From assembly GCA_947175145.1 (NCBI GenBank), contig CAMWLY010000012.1:1-37303 (forward strand): DNA of 37,303 bases, written 5' to 3'. This stretch comes from an uncultured Muribaculaceae bacterium. GTDB lineage: Bacteria; Bacteroidota; Bacteroidia; Bacteroidales; Muribaculaceae. Below the pieces are notes generated by a model, which saw only the letters and a program-made list of their open reading frames with translations, was not told where the DNA came from and made no database searches. Position 1 is the stretch's first letter. Each line of letters begins with the position of its first letter. This document shows, one piece after another, positions 24,392 through 35,276 of this stretch. Made by a program: the position numbers and the translations under genes.

Positions 24392-24604
24392 ATCACAACC
24401 GATACTATCAGAACACTACCGGCACTTGGAGTATATTCTACAATAAATGTTAATCACAACCTTGAAATTTGCGCACATCGAAAAAATACTTAAGATTTCT
24501 TACAAAATTATATCGTATTTCAAGTTTTTGATTACTTTTGCATTTAAGTCGCTAAATGCGCACAGAACGCTGAAATAATATTAACTAACCTATAAACACT
24601 GCTT
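24392..24604 (+). promoter_or_regulatory. Promoter region of the secreted-protein operon
   Basis: An AT-rich intergenic stretch with a -7 box TACTTTTG at 24533-24540, about 65 bp before the first start codon. No clear TTG lies at 20 bp. No ORF is present. Confidence 0.4.
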
Positions 24605-27600
24605 ATGAAACATTTCACCAAGCTTTGGGGTGCCATTCTGACACTGGCAGCCATTGGTGGAGGTATTGCAGAGGCGGAGAATATCTCCAATTACACGGTA
24701 GATTTCGACACCCAGATCGATACCAACACCCATGACTTCATTGTGGCACAGAAATGGAAACATGTGGTAGACAGTTACACCGATGAGTATGGTGATACCT
24801 ACTACATGAGTTATTCCTGGAAACAGGAAAACGGCAACGGGTTCCTGTATTGCCCCGAACAGCGTGTTGGAGATGGATACTCCTACGGCCAGGCTGTCTA
24901 TGACCTGCTCGTGACTCCTGTGATTTCCGGTCAGGTTTCTATCGACCTGAAAGCTTATTCATCGACCGGCACTGCCAACTATATCGAGGTGTATGAGTTA
25001 GATGAGACTCTGAGCCACACCCGCACCAAGATATTTGAAGCGGGAACCGGAAAGAACGGCAATGAGTTCAACCTCGGTTCTATGAATTACACTACGGTGA
25101 CATTCAATGTAGAGACTCCCAAGCGTGTAGCTCTGCGTTGCAGCCGAATGTATCTCGACAACTTTGTGGCAGAAACCGCAGTCATCGAACCGGAAGCAGC
25201 GATGCAGATTGTGTCGACCGACCCTCCGACCACTACTTCAGGTCCTTATTACGCTCTGCAGCAGCCTGATGGCAGCGCCAAATTCACATTCAAGGTTAAG
25301 GTTAAAAATACCGGTGACCTCGAACTGACTCCCGGCATGCAAAATTACTCTGTATCAGTAACAGAGAAAAACACCGCCTCAAGCGGCAAAGTATTTGCGA
25401 CAGTAAATGTGCCGCAAACACTACAGCCCGGTGAAACATCTGATGAATTTGAAGTTGTGGCTACTTTCCCGGCTGAAGATGTAGCTTCAATCTGGAAGTA
25501 TTCCTATACCTCGGCTTATCTGTATGTTGTGGAAAATATTTCACACTCTCAGCTAACCCGCAGTAATGTTCAGATGAAGGCATGGGAACCCAAGTTTGTG
25601 TTCCGCAAATCAGGCACTTCTTCAACTTCAAGCCTTGCTACCACCAGCCCGATCAACTACTCTGCAGTTAGCGGAGAAAAGAGCTATGGTTTTGAAATAT
25701 TAAATAATGGTACCGCACCTCTGACCATTCAGTCTATCACACTGCCTGAAGGTTATGCAGCTGAATTACCGGAGACAGTACCCTTCCAGATCGCACCTGA
25801 TTCTACTCTCCCCCTCGATATCGCAATCAGCGCGACTCCCGGTCACTATAATGGCAACCTGGTAATCGTTTATCTCGACAAGAGCAATGCCGAGCAGACT
25901 TATTCTATGCCGCTGACCGGTCACAAGATTACCGAAGGCACATGGGCCGCTACTTTCGACAGCGATAACAATACACCGGTCTATCCGGAGGGTGTGGTTG
26001 TGGAAAGCGCTTATCAGACTTCTTCTACCTCCAACTCGATTTCCGGCTATAACCACTGGCTGAGAACATACACCAACAGCAGCTATGTCGATAAAGACAA
26101 TCGCTTCATCACACCCAAGCTTCACGCTCAGGCAGGTGATGTGATTTATTTCGAGACATCGCCCAATGAGAGTGTGATCAAGCCTGAGCATGGCCTGAAA
26201 GTCTACGTTTCCACCGACCGCCTGAATTGGGGCGAGCCTGTGAAAACAGTTATGGCTTCAGAGTGTGCCAACAATGATCTGACCGGTTATACAATCACAT
26301 TCGACACCGAGGGTGATTACTATCTGGCCTTTGCCGACTTCTGCATGAAGCTTGACAACATAATCGGTCTGACACTCGGTCAAGGCGCAGCCCACGATCT
26401 GGTGCTCCGAGAACTCACAGTGCCCGAAACAGCACAGGCCGGCGAGGAATTCTCTGTCAGCGCTTCATTCTGGCGCTCGGTTTCAGCCGCTGCCGATGAT
26501 TATGCAGTGAAGGTCTATGCCAATGATGAAGAAGTAGCTACTATAAATTCGGTAGCCATCACAGCTGATCCGAAGAACTCTACAACCTTCTCAACCAAAC
26601 TTACACTCACTCCCGAGGTTACCACCGACTATGCTATCCGCATTGATCTGGAATTTACCGACGGCACCGTGGTATCCAGCGGAAGCAAGACTATCAGTGT
26701 GACCTACGCTCCCGAATTCGGCTTCTATAAGAAGGATAATCATGGCAGCAAGTGGTATCATGACTCTGAAAGTGCAGCTATAGCATTTGGTAAGACCAAT
26801 AATCCTCTCGTGAAGGAGTATGAAATCTACAACTGGGGTTCAGCTCCTCTGCAGGTCAAGAGCTTCAATCTCCCCGCAGGTTTCAGCACCGAGGCAAGCG
26901 CCACAACCGTACAGCCCAAGACAGCTTATCCTATAGTTATCAACTTCTCGGCTACCGAAGCCGGCGAATACTCCGGCAATCTCGAGGTGACCTACGTAAA
27001 TGCCGAGGGTGAAGATGCAGTTTACACACTCGCCATCAGCGGTACAATGCTTGATCCCAACAAGTGGTACGCTACATTTGACAATGGCACCACCACCGGA
27101 CAATTCCCCGCAGGCTCCATGCATAAGGAAGGCGCAGGTCTCTCCAATTTGGGAACAGGAACTGCCCCCAACCTGGCACTTTATGCTACCGCAGCTCTTC
27201 CGAAAGAGAATATGTTTATAACTCCGAAGCTTCATGCCGAAGAGGGTGAAACCCTGAATTTCGACGCCAAGATATACAGCACAGGCTGGAAAGAGGGTGC
27301 GATCACTATCTTTGTGGCTCCGACCCGCGAAGAATTGTTGAACTATGATCTTAAAGATGAATGGACTCAGATTGCAATGTTCTCCGGTCAGAATGAGGAA
27401 GAGGATTTCCTGCTTACCACTGACTTCGCCACTTACTCGGTAGCAATACCGGCCGGTGACTGGTATATCGGAATTCAGCCCCAGAGTCGCGCATACGTTG
27501 ATGAGATTTATGGTCTCAAGCCTGTGGCTGTAGACCATGACCTTCTGATCAGCGGAACTACACTCCCCACCGGAGCTATGCAAAACAATATGAGCGAGGC

Positions 27601-29368
27601 TAAAGTTAAGATCACTAACCTCGGTTTCACTCCGGAAGCAGCAGAAGACTATAAGGTGAGCATGGTTATCAATGGTGAGAAGATCACATCTGTGGGCACA
27701 ACAGAAATTCCGATGCATTCCACTTGGATCGGCAGCACCGCAACTGCGACATCTTCTTCGAACACTCTGAAAGCCTTCACCGAAATTTCAGTGCCCTTCC
27801 GCTATCCGAAGGCCGGCACATTCCCGGTATATGCAGAGGTAACCATCGGTGATTACAGCGTGCAGTCAGAACCCGGTGAGATCACAATTGCCGAAGAAAC
27901 CCTGAGCGGTGAGAAGACAGTCGGTACCCGCAAGGAATGGAGTAGCACTGCATATCTCAACATTAACTATAGAAATTCTGAGGTACTCTCTATTTACACT
28001 CCTGAGCAACTGGGTCTCACAGCCGGCGATAAGATTGGTAAGATCAGAATTCTTGGATATAACACAAATTCATGGGAGAGCAACCTGACTCTTGCTTACG
28101 CTTGGACAGACGCAAAAACCATTGAGAAACCGTCTACCTCGGATGCTTATGATTACTCTAACATGATAGAGTGTTATAATGGTCCCAAGACATGGGAGTT
28201 AGCCGGCAGTGCATCTGCACCCATCGACAATATCGTATTTGATTTCTCAGATCAGCCGCTGGTTTATGAAGCCGGAAAATCGCTTGTGATTCTGGCAAGA
28301 TCCACAAGCAGCGCTTATAAATCAACTTTCAACTTTGAGATGAGCACCATCAGCGGACAAAGCTATCGTCACCAAAACGATGGCACTGAGGCTGTCTTTA
28401 CCGGTTCTTGGAGCTCAAACGTCAATCCGGTGCTTCACCTTGATATGGTAGTGGATCCCGCAAGCCTTTCAGGCACAGTGACCGACCGCGAAGGTGTTCC
28501 TGTGGAGGGTGCCGAGGTGCTGATGGTATCTACCGACGGTGATAATGTGCAATATGGCGCTACAACCGCAGCCGACGGCACATACGCATTCAATGTGATT
28601 CAGAATAACCGCAGCTATGACCTCTCCGTTAAGGCCGAAGGTCTTGAGGAAGCCGAGTTTGATACTCAGGTGACTTCAACTGAGGTTCGCGATTACACTC
28701 TGCGCCCGGTATTCCGCATCAGCGACGATGCCACACACACCGGCGGTGAATCAGAAGCGGTGGTATATCTGGATCGCGCATACGCCCCGGGCTTCACTGC
28801 AGTGACACTCCCGATCAGCCTTGATGCCGAAGAGATGACAGAACTCTTCGGAGAGGATGCAATTGTGCTCGAATATGCCAATGATGAGAAATCAGGCGCA
28901 ATCGGAAACGTATACTTCGAAGCTGTGGCCGAAATGGAAGCCGGCACACCCTATCTGATTTATCTGAATCAGCCGGCAGCTGCCAAGCGTTTCCACTCTA
29001 AGAATGTGATTTCAGACCTGAATACTACTATGGGTAATGATATCCACTTTGTGCCGACATCACAGCCCACTATCCCCGATGGTAATGTGTATCTGATTAC
29101 CGATGCCGACGGCTTCCAGCCTGCAGCTCAGGTTGCAGCCCGCAAGCGCGCTCAACTGACTATCCCGGCTTATTCGGCTTATCTCAAAGCTGCTGAAGGC
29201 ATCAATGCCCTCAACTTCTATGCCGATGCAGATGTACCGACCGAAGTCGAGGTAATCGAAGCGGAAACCGAAGGTGCTGACCAAGTATATACTATCGACG
29301 GTCTGCGCGTGAAGAATCCTCAGAAGGGTCTTTATATCATCAACGGTAAAGCCGTATTGGTGAAATAA
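24605..29368 (+). CDS. Very large secreted surface protein with repeated Ig-like modules
   Basis: A 1587-residue protein with a signal peptide (first ~24 residues, ending GGGIAEA). It has alternating beta-rich modules. CARDB/Ig-like stretches have endings such as NNGTAPLTIQSITLPEG. Two long related segments each contain FITPKLHA (near residues 501 and 871), an internal duplication with a period of about 370 residues. A carboxypeptidase-regulatory-like domain near 1287-1355 starts LSGTVTDREGVPVEGAEVLM. The last ~30 residues (VYTIDGLRVKNPQKGLYIIN and GKAVLVK) resemble a short type IX-type sorting tail. It is first of four such genes. Adhesion or glycan binding is possible; no enzyme motif was seen. 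Confidence 0.8.
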   Translation: MKHFTKLWGAILTLAAIGGGIAEAENISNYTVDFDTQIDTNTHDFIVAQKWKHVVDSYTDEYGDTYYMSYSWKQENGNGFLYCPEQRVGDGYSYGQAVYDLLVTPVISGQVSIDLKAYSSTGTANYIEVYELDETLSHTRTKIFEAGTGKNGNEFNLGSMNYTTVTFNVETPKRVALRCSRMYLDNFVAETAVIEPEAAMQIVSTDPPTTTSGPYYALQQPDGSAKFTFKVKVKNTGDLELTPGMQNYSVSVTEKNTASSGKVFATVNVPQTLQPGETSDEFEVVATFPAEDVASIWKYSYTSAYLYVVENISHSQLTRSNVQMKAWEPKFVFRKSGTSSTSSLATTSPINYSAVSGEKSYGFEILNNGTAPLTIQSITLPEGYAAELPETVPFQIAPDSTLPLDIAISATPGHYNGNLVIVYLDKSNAEQTYSMPLTGHKITEGTWAATFDSDNNTPVYPEGVVVESAYQTSSTSNSISGYNHWLRTYTNSSYVDKDNRFITPKLHAQAGDVIYFETSPNESVIKPEHGLKVYVSTDRLNWGEPVKTVMASECANNDLTGYTITFDTEGDYYLAFADFCMKLDNIIGLTLGQGAAHDLVLRELTVPETAQAGEEFSVSASFWRSVSAAADDYAVKVYANDEEVATINSVAITADPKNSTTFSTKLTLTPEVTTDYAIRIDLEFTDGTVVSSGSKTISVTYAPEFGFYKKDNHGSKWYHDSESAAIAFGKTNNPLVKEYEIYNWGSAPLQVKSFNLPAGFSTEASATTVQPKTAYPIVINFSATEAGEYSGNLEVTYVNAEGEDAVYTLAISGTMLDPNKWYATFDNGTTTGQFPAGSMHKEGAGLSNLGTGTAPNLALYATAALPKENMFITPKLHAEEGETLNFDAKIYSTGWKEGAITIFVAPTREELLNYDLKDEWTQIAMFSGQNEEEDFLLTTDFATYSVAIPAGDWYIGIQPQSRAYVDEIYGLKPVAVDHDLLISGTTLPTGAMQNNMSEAKVKITNLGFTPEAAEDYKVSMVINGEKITSVGTTEIPMHSTWIGSTATATSSSNTLKAFTEISVPFRYPKAGTFPVYAEVTIGDYSVQSEPGEITIAEETLSGEKTVGTRKEWSSTAYLNINYRNSEVLSIYTPEQLGLTAGDKIGKIRILGYNTNSWESNLTLAYAWTDAKTIEKPSTSDAYDYSNMIECYNGPKTWELAGSASAPIDNIVFDFSDQPLVYEAGKSLVILARSTSSAYKSTFNFEMSTISGQSYRHQNDGTEAVFTGSWSSNVNPVLHLDMVVDPASLSGTVTDREGVPVEGAEVLMVSTDGDNVQYGATTAADGTYAFNVIQNNRSYDLSVKAEGLEEAEFDTQVTSTEVRDYTLRPVFRISDDATHTGGESEAVVYLDRAYAPGFTAVTLPISLDAEEMTELFGEDAIVLEYANDEKSGAIGNVYFEAVAEMEAGTPYLIYLNQPAAAKRFHSKNVISDLNTTMGNDIHFVPTSQPTIPDGNVYLITDADGFQPAAQVAARKRAQLTIPAYSAYLKAAEGINALNFYADADVPTEVEVIEAETEGADQVYTIDGLRVKNPQKGLYIINGKAVLVK

Positions 29369-29393
29369 TCACTCCGCAAGATAAGTAATTCAG

Positions 29394-29421
29394 TCCGGGC
29401 CGGCTTTGCGGCCGACCCGGA
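29394..29421 (+). terminator. GC-rich hairpin between the first two secreted-protein genes
   Basis: TCCGGG and CCCGGA, with an inner CGGC/GCCG helix, form a strong hairpin 25 bp past the stop. It is followed by TACCAAATC, not a T run, so it may stabilise or attenuate the transcript. Confidence 0.5.
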
Positions 29422-29476
29422 TACCAAATCAGAGATTAATTAACATTATCCATTTACCTACTTGAACCACGGAATC

Positions 29477-32400
29477 ATGAAGAGATTTACTACTCTGCTT
29501 CTCGCTATGGCGGCCACTGCCGGCAGCATGATGGCACAGACCATTCTGAGCGAGGATTTTGAGACCGGCAACACCGGCAATGCACTTCGGCCGGTAGCCG
29601 CTGGCCCGGGGTGGACCGTGATTGACGGTTACTCAGGCTCCAAGGCCACTTATAACTGGCATAACTATTATGCAAATTCCGAAAGTGATGCGGGCGCAAC
29701 CATCTCAGGCAATGGCTGCGCATCAGTCGATGCACCATTTGTGTATGGTGACGGCGACGGTGTCGGCCCTCGCGAGGAGATATTGCTCTCGCCCGAACTC
29801 GACCTCAATGACAATTACACTCTGAAATTCACATTCAGGGTTTCTCCGGTCAACGCTTACGAAAACTCACGCTATGATATACAGGTGCGTGTGGTTGAAA
29901 ATGACAACCTGGCCGGCGCAGAGACCATCTTCAGCATTCAGAATGAAAAGATGCTCCGCGAATCGGGAATTACGGTGTTCCCCATCACCAACTGGAACCC
30001 CTATACAGCCAATGTTGATCTGAGCGACTTCAAAGGCTCAAAGGTAAAACTGGCGTTTGTTTACAAGATGATGGGCGAGACTGCCAATGTGGTATGGCTC
30101 GATGATATCACAGTAAGCAAATCAGCTCCCATCACCGGTCCGGTCGCTTCCGCAAGCCTTGACCGCTATGATTATGGCGAGCTTTATATAGGCGAGAAGC
30201 TCTACACCGAGCCTATCGTGCTGACCAATACCGGTAAGGATGGTCTGAAGATCACCGGTCTCGATCTGCCTCAGGGTGTGGCTATCAATATCGATCCCAC
30301 CAAGGTTAATCTGGATCGTTACCGCTCGACAACTTTCCAGCTGAGCTACACGGCTTCGCTGACTTCTCCCGCCAAGGGCACCGCAATAATTCACACCAAT
30401 GGTGGTGACCTGAGCGTGGAGCTTTCAGCTACCAAGCAGTTTGTGCCCGCCGGTCAGACTCTCGAGAGCTTCGAGGGATATTTCCCGCCTGCAGGCTGGA
30501 CCAACAAGGGTTGGAGCGGCACAACTCAGGCATTCGAGGGTGACCAGTCAGCATATTGCGACGGTGACTTCTCCAACTGCACACTTCGCTCACCGCGCCT
30601 TGACCTGACAGATGGCGGCACTCTTACATTTACATACTACAACCTGTTTGACGATGAAGATGTGCCCTATTTCGACATTGAACTGCAACTTTCTACCGAT
30701 GGCGGCGACAGCTGGGTAACCAAGTGGGTATCCGACTTTCAGAATGGCCTGAACCAGAAACTCACACAAACCATCGACCTCGGTCTCGGCACCGACGATT
30801 CATACGTGCGCTGGGTTTACCCCGCAGTTGAATCAGACGATGAAGGCGCTCTCCCTCACTCCTCATTCTATCTGGACCGTGTGCTTCTGCCGACTATCTA
30901 TGGTGCCGGCGGTGTGCCCGCACAGGTTAAACCCACAGCCCCGGCCAACGGCACAGAGGGTGTATATCCCAAAGATGTGGAACTCAGCTGGACTCCGGCT
31001 CAGTTTGCCGACGGTTACAAACTCTATGTCGGTGCAAATGCAGAAGCTAATGACCTGATCAATGGTCTCGACCTCGGCAAAGGACTCAGCTACATTATTC
31101 CCGAAGTGGCTTGCGAAACAACTTATCGCTGGAAAGTCGTGGCTTATAACGATAAGGGTAACGCCAACGCAACTACCTGGCGCTTCACTACTCAGCCCGA
31201 TGCCTCTGTGAAGAACTACCCCTACGAAGAGAACTTCACTTCCAAGGAGCTTCCCAACGGCTGGCATTCTACACCCTCGGCTCAGTATAACCGCACATGG
31301 AGTGTCAATGACCTCTATCCCTACAAGAACGATGGCAAGACTTATGGCGCGATGATGACTATCTGGCTCAATGCCGGCAACTGGAACTCTCTGGAGACTC
31401 CCGAGTTTATTCTCCCCGATGACCGCCCGATGGCTATCTCTTATATCTGGGGCGACGGTCACCCCTCTGACCTCGTGGTAGACCCCTCAGGTGCAGCCAA
31501 GAAGAATAATGTAGACCCCCACAATGGTGTGGCTCTCAACACATTTGAAATCTATGCCAACGGCGAATGGACAGTGCTTTCTTCACTCTCTGAGCCTAAG
31601 GCCGACAAGAAATACTGGATCAACGAGAAAATAGACCTTTCTCCCTGGAAAGGCCAGAAGGTACAGTTCCGCTGGAAACATGAAAGCTTCAGCGGCTCCG
31701 ATAACGGTGCCTCACTGACTCATGTGACACTCGATGTGAACAATGAACTTGACGGGTGCCTCAACAAGTCATCTTGGGCTGCCGGTAAAGTTAACTACAA
31801 CAAGAGTGCCGATTCAGGCAATATGTTTACTGTAATTAACCTCGGTTCGAAACCGATGACAGTAAATTCCGCCGAGTTCGCCACTTCGAACTTCACAACC
31901 TCACTCAAAGCCGGTGATGTGGTAGCTCCCGGTGAAGTGCTTCCCTTCTCGGTGCGCTTCGATGCTCTCGACAACCCCGGTGAGAAAGAGGACAATCTGA
32001 TCGTGACCTTCGACGGCGGTCTCGAACTGACCATGGCTGTGAGCGGTGAAGCTCTGCCCGAAGATGTGCTCTACTACTCATTTGAGCCGAATACACTCGA
32101 CCACCAGTGGACCGAGGACTTCACAATGATTGATAAGGACCGCGCCAACGGCTATTCATTCTCTACTTACTGGATTCACTACTCGGCCGATGGCAGCAAG
32201 TGCGCCTTCAGCTGCGAAAGCGACTCTAAGGAAGATGGTATGTATGGCATGATGAAACCTGTGTCAGGCATGCACTGTCTGGTTGCTTCTTCAGGTCAGT
32301 CCACAAATGCCGACAACTGGATTATCTCCAAGAAATTCCGCGCCGGTGCCAATACTAACTTCGAGTTCTACGGTCGTAACTGGGAAACTCTGAACTCCGT

Positions 32401-32815
32401 ATTGCCCGATCCGAAGCACAATGTGGAGGTTCTGGTATCAACCGGTTCAAATAGCGACACATCGGAATTCACTTCCGTGATGCGCGGTGCCGAGATGCCT
32501 TTCCTCGGTGATGGCGAATGGAACCACTACACTGTGGATCTTTCGAAATATGCCGGCCAGGATATACATGTAGCTCTGCGTCACTACACTGTAAGCCCCT
32601 CTAATCTGGCATTCTTCGATGACTTCCGCATCAACGGTATCGATACAGACCAATCGGCAGTCGACACTGTAATAGCTGCAACAGACAATGTCGAGGTTTA
32701 CACTATCGCAGGTGTGAAGGTGACCGAAGGTCCCGCCTCCGATGTTATCGCTTCTCTTGCCAAGGGCCTTTATATAGTTCGCGCCAACGGCAAAGCTATG
32801 CGAATCATGAAGTAA
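29477..32815 (+). CDS. Secreted protein with choice-of-anchor J domains
   Basis: The start at MKRFTTLLLAMAATAGSMMA (29477) gives a clean signal peptide; an upstream TTG adds five residues without support. The 1112-residue product has several choice-of-anchor J (MAM/jelly-roll-like) domains: the first after FETGNTG, later ESFEGYFPPAGWTNKGWSG and a C-terminal one ending ALRHYTVSPSNLAFFDDFRI. A fibronectin type III-like module (ELSWTPAQFADGYKLYVGAN) lies between them. The tail ends in a VYTIAGVKV...GLYIVRANGKAMRIMK type motif, like the neighbouring genes. It is probably surface-bound; the ligand is unknown. The next gene is 31 bp away. Confidence 0.8.
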   Translation: MKRFTTLLLAMAATAGSMMAQTILSEDFETGNTGNALRPVAAGPGWTVIDGYSGSKATYNWHNYYANSESDAGATISGNGCASVDAPFVYGDGDGVGPREEILLSPELDLNDNYTLKFTFRVSPVNAYENSRYDIQVRVVENDNLAGAETIFSIQNEKMLRESGITVFPITNWNPYTANVDLSDFKGSKVKLAFVYKMMGETANVVWLDDITVSKSAPITGPVASASLDRYDYGELYIGEKLYTEPIVLTNTGKDGLKITGLDLPQGVAINIDPTKVNLDRYRSTTFQLSYTASLTSPAKGTAIIHTNGGDLSVELSATKQFVPAGQTLESFEGYFPPAGWTNKGWSGTTQAFEGDQSAYCDGDFSNCTLRSPRLDLTDGGTLTFTYYNLFDDEDVPYFDIELQLSTDGGDSWVTKWVSDFQNGLNQKLTQTIDLGLGTDDSYVRWVYPAVESDDEGALPHSSFYLDRVLLPTIYGAGGVPAQVKPTAPANGTEGVYPKDVELSWTPAQFADGYKLYVGANAEANDLINGLDLGKGLSYIIPEVACETTYRWKVVAYNDKGNANATTWRFTTQPDASVKNYPYEENFTSKELPNGWHSTPSAQYNRTWSVNDLYPYKNDGKTYGAMMTIWLNAGNWNSLETPEFILPDDRPMAISYIWGDGHPSDLVVDPSGAAKKNNVDPHNGVALNTFEIYANGEWTVLSSLSEPKADKKYWINEKIDLSPWKGQKVQFRWKHESFSGSDNGASLTHVTLDVNNELDGCLNKSSWAAGKVNYNKSADSGNMFTVINLGSKPMTVNSAEFATSNFTTSLKAGDVVAPGEVLPFSVRFDALDNPGEKEDNLIVTFDGGLELTMAVSGEALPEDVLYYSFEPNTLDHQWTEDFTMIDKDRANGYSFSTYWIHYSADGSKCAFSCESDSKEDGMYGMMKPVSGMHCLVASSGQSTNADNWIISKKFRAGANTNFEFYGRNWETLNSVLPDPKHNVEVLVSTGSNSDTSEFTSVMRGAEMPFLGDGEWNHYTVDLSKYAGQDIHVALRHYTVSPSNLAFFDDFRINGIDTDQSAVDTVIAATDNVEVYTIAGVKVTEGPASDVIASLAKGLYIVRANGKAMRIMK

Positions 32816-32846
32816 AGGATTTATTCTTTGTGACCAATACTCAAAT

Positions 32847-35276
32847 ATGAGAAAATTTATAGCTGCGCTGCTGGCATTTATGCCGGCAGCGCTCCTTGCC
32901 CAGACACAATCGGCACAACTCACGGTGAGTGTGAGCAGTGTGGAGGGTGACGTATTGACCGGACAGCCGGTAAGTGTGACCCAGACAGACTATGAGGTAG
33001 GCTACGGCAACCTCAAGCTCAATGCCGAGGGTAAGGTATCACTCAAAGTATACCCCGGAAATCACCGGGTGGAGATTGACAGGCCCGGCTTTATTCCGGT
33101 AAGTTCTGATTTTGTGGTGGCTGAATCGGAGACTGAGAAATTGATTGAAATTCAGCTTCAGGAAAAGGTGCGCACACCGTTTGCCCTGCAGGCCGTGACG
33201 ACTCATGACCCTTACAGCGGTAAAGATGCCATCGATCTGAGCTGGAATGTGACCCCTCCGGTCTTTTTCGATGATTTCGAAAGCTACTCTCCCTTTGCCA
33301 TAGAGTTCGGCGATTGGAGCGGTATTGATGGCGACAGTGAGGCTACCGCAGCCCTGATGGGTGTTTATCCCAACCGCGGAGTGATGCAATATGCACAGAT
33401 TATCAACCCTCTGACAGTGCAGCCTACATGGTGGTATGATTATCCGGTGCTCCGACCCTATGCCGGTCAACAGTATGTGGGCTTTATCCGCACCAGCTCG
33501 GGCAATGCCAACGATGACTGGCTTATCTCACCGGTGATAACTCCCGGTCAGGAAAATGAACTCTCCTTTATGGCCAAGGCTGCCGACAGATGGCCTGAGC
33601 GCTTTATGGTTTATGTGACCGAAAAGACAGATAACCCGACTGTGGCAGATTTTATGCGCATCGACACTGGCAATCATGAAAGTGTGGATTATAAGCAGTG
33701 GCAGAAGTTCTCTTACAACCTCGATGCATACGCCGGCAAACCGATTCGATTCGCTATCAGATATGTAGCCGACACTAACCGCTATGGCGCATATATGCTG
33801 ATGATTGATGATGTATATGTGGGTCAACGCATCGCCACCCCGGCTGCCGCAAAGAGTCAGAGAGTAGCCCGCTCGGCTGATAACCCCAACGAATCTTTCC
33901 TGATTTTCATAGATGGCAAAGAGGTGGGAACTACCGAGCAGTATGAATTCACCATCAGCGATGTAACACCCGGTGAACACACTATCGGTGTGCAAGCCAA
34001 ATATCGCGCGGCTCTGAGTGAGAAGTCCGAGATTGATGTCACTGTTCCGGTGATTAATTATGCCAAACTCGACATCGAGCTGAGAGCGAACAGTATCCTG
34101 GAGCCGTCGGAGGTAGCTCTGACACTTCTTGATAAGGAGAATGCTCGTCAGATTTCACTGACTACATCAGAGGGTAAAGCATCAGTGGCCTCACTTTGGC
34201 CCGGTGAATATACTCTCCGCATCGAAGAGGGGGCTTACGAGCTGACCGAACAGCAGGTAACCGTAGACAGCGACAAGCGCATTGAACTTCTGCTTGAGGA
34301 TAATGTGATTGACCCATTCAATCTGACTGCCTATAATTCGGAAGATGGTGTCAACATGACATGGAACCTTGAAAACGTATTCAACGACAGTTTCGAGGAT
34401 TATCCCGATTTTGCTACCGGAGAATTTGGCGATGGCTGGAAGACTATTGATGCCGATGGTCTGCCTGTATATCCGATAGGTCTCGGCAGCACCACCAATA
34501 TCGTTAGCTTCCCCGGCTCAGGCTCGGGCACTAACCCCATGCCGGTGGCACCTATGGTGTTTAACCCATGGGAAACCACACCTCCGATGCTTCCGACTGA
34601 TGAGGCTATCAAAGCTCCGACCGGCGATAAAACCGTGATATTCTTCTCGCCGCAGAATGGTAAAGCCAATAAATGGCTCATCTCACCGCTCCTGAATATC
34701 CGCTCCGATTTTGAATTCTCGGTATCTGCCAAAGGATATTCGATATATCCTGAATGCATCGAGCTTTGTATATCTGACGGCGGCACAAATCCGAGCGATT
34801 TCACACCTTTAGCCACTGTGGACCAACTTACCTACACCAATTGGTCTCGCTATTCGACTCCGCTTGCCGACTATGCCGGTCAGGGGAAACGTCTGGCGGT
34901 GCACTACACCTCTTACGATGCCTTCCTGGCGCAGGTTGATGATTTCAGAGTCGGACCTGCCGAAGATGAGCTGAAAGTTGAGGATTATGGCAATGTGGTA
35001 AGCTATGAACTGTTTGTAGATGGAAAATCAGTAGATACCACCGCCGAACATTCATATACATTTACCGATCTTGAACCCGGCACACACCGTCTGGGCGTTA
35101 AAGCAAAATATAAGACCCGCGAATCCGGAGTGTCTGAGATCGAGATTACTACCAGCGGAATCTCCGGGATTGAAGCTGATGAGACAAATCAACTCCGCTT
35201 CGATCTGCTCGGCAGAAAAGCGGGAGGAGATGCCAAGGGTATAATTATAACTAACCGTAAAAAAATCCTCAAATGA
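32847..35276 (+). CDS. Secreted protein with two choice-of-anchor J domains
   Basis: An 809-residue protein with signal peptide MRKFIAALLAFMPAALLAQ. Two carboxypeptidase-regulatory-like modules (around residues 22-110 and 405-490) alternate with two choice-of-anchor J domains that start FFDDFESYSPFA and FNDSFEDYPDFA. Each contains a block like NDDWLISPVITPG or ANKWLISPLLNI, and each is followed by a small FN3-like part (EQYEFTISDVTPGEHTIGV and EHSYTFTDLEPGTHRLGV). The gene is thus an internal duplication of a ~380-residue unit. The tail resembles a sorting signal (LRFDLLGRKAGG). Its stop overlaps the next start (ATGA). Confidence 0.8.
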   Translation: MRKFIAALLAFMPAALLAQTQSAQLTVSVSSVEGDVLTGQPVSVTQTDYEVGYGNLKLNAEGKVSLKVYPGNHRVEIDRPGFIPVSSDFVVAESETEKLIEIQLQEKVRTPFALQAVTTHDPYSGKDAIDLSWNVTPPVFFDDFESYSPFAIEFGDWSGIDGDSEATAALMGVYPNRGVMQYAQIINPLTVQPTWWYDYPVLRPYAGQQYVGFIRTSSGNANDDWLISPVITPGQENELSFMAKAADRWPERFMVYVTEKTDNPTVADFMRIDTGNHESVDYKQWQKFSYNLDAYAGKPIRFAIRYVADTNRYGAYMLMIDDVYVGQRIATPAAAKSQRVARSADNPNESFLIFIDGKEVGTTEQYEFTISDVTPGEHTIGVQAKYRAALSEKSEIDVTVPVINYAKLDIELRANSILEPSEVALTLLDKENARQISLTTSEGKASVASLWPGEYTLRIEEGAYELTEQQVTVDSDKRIELLLEDNVIDPFNLTAYNSEDGVNMTWNLENVFNDSFEDYPDFATGEFGDGWKTIDADGLPVYPIGLGSTTNIVSFPGSGSGTNPMPVAPMVFNPWETTPPMLPTDEAIKAPTGDKTVIFFSPQNGKANKWLISPLLNIRSDFEFSVSAKGYSIYPECIELCISDGGTNPSDFTPLATVDQLTYTNWSRYSTPLADYAGQGKRLAVHYTSYDAFLAQVDDFRVGPAEDELKVEDYGNVVSYELFVDGKSVDTTAEHSYTFTDLEPGTHRLGVKAKYKTRESGVSEIEITTSGISGIEADETNQLRFDLLGRKAGGDAKGIIITNRKKILK

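Noticed and set aside
26840-27718. Leftward 292-codon frame
   Set aside because: It is antisense to the 1587-residue secreted protein and has a Cys/His-rich shadow composition with no family likeness.
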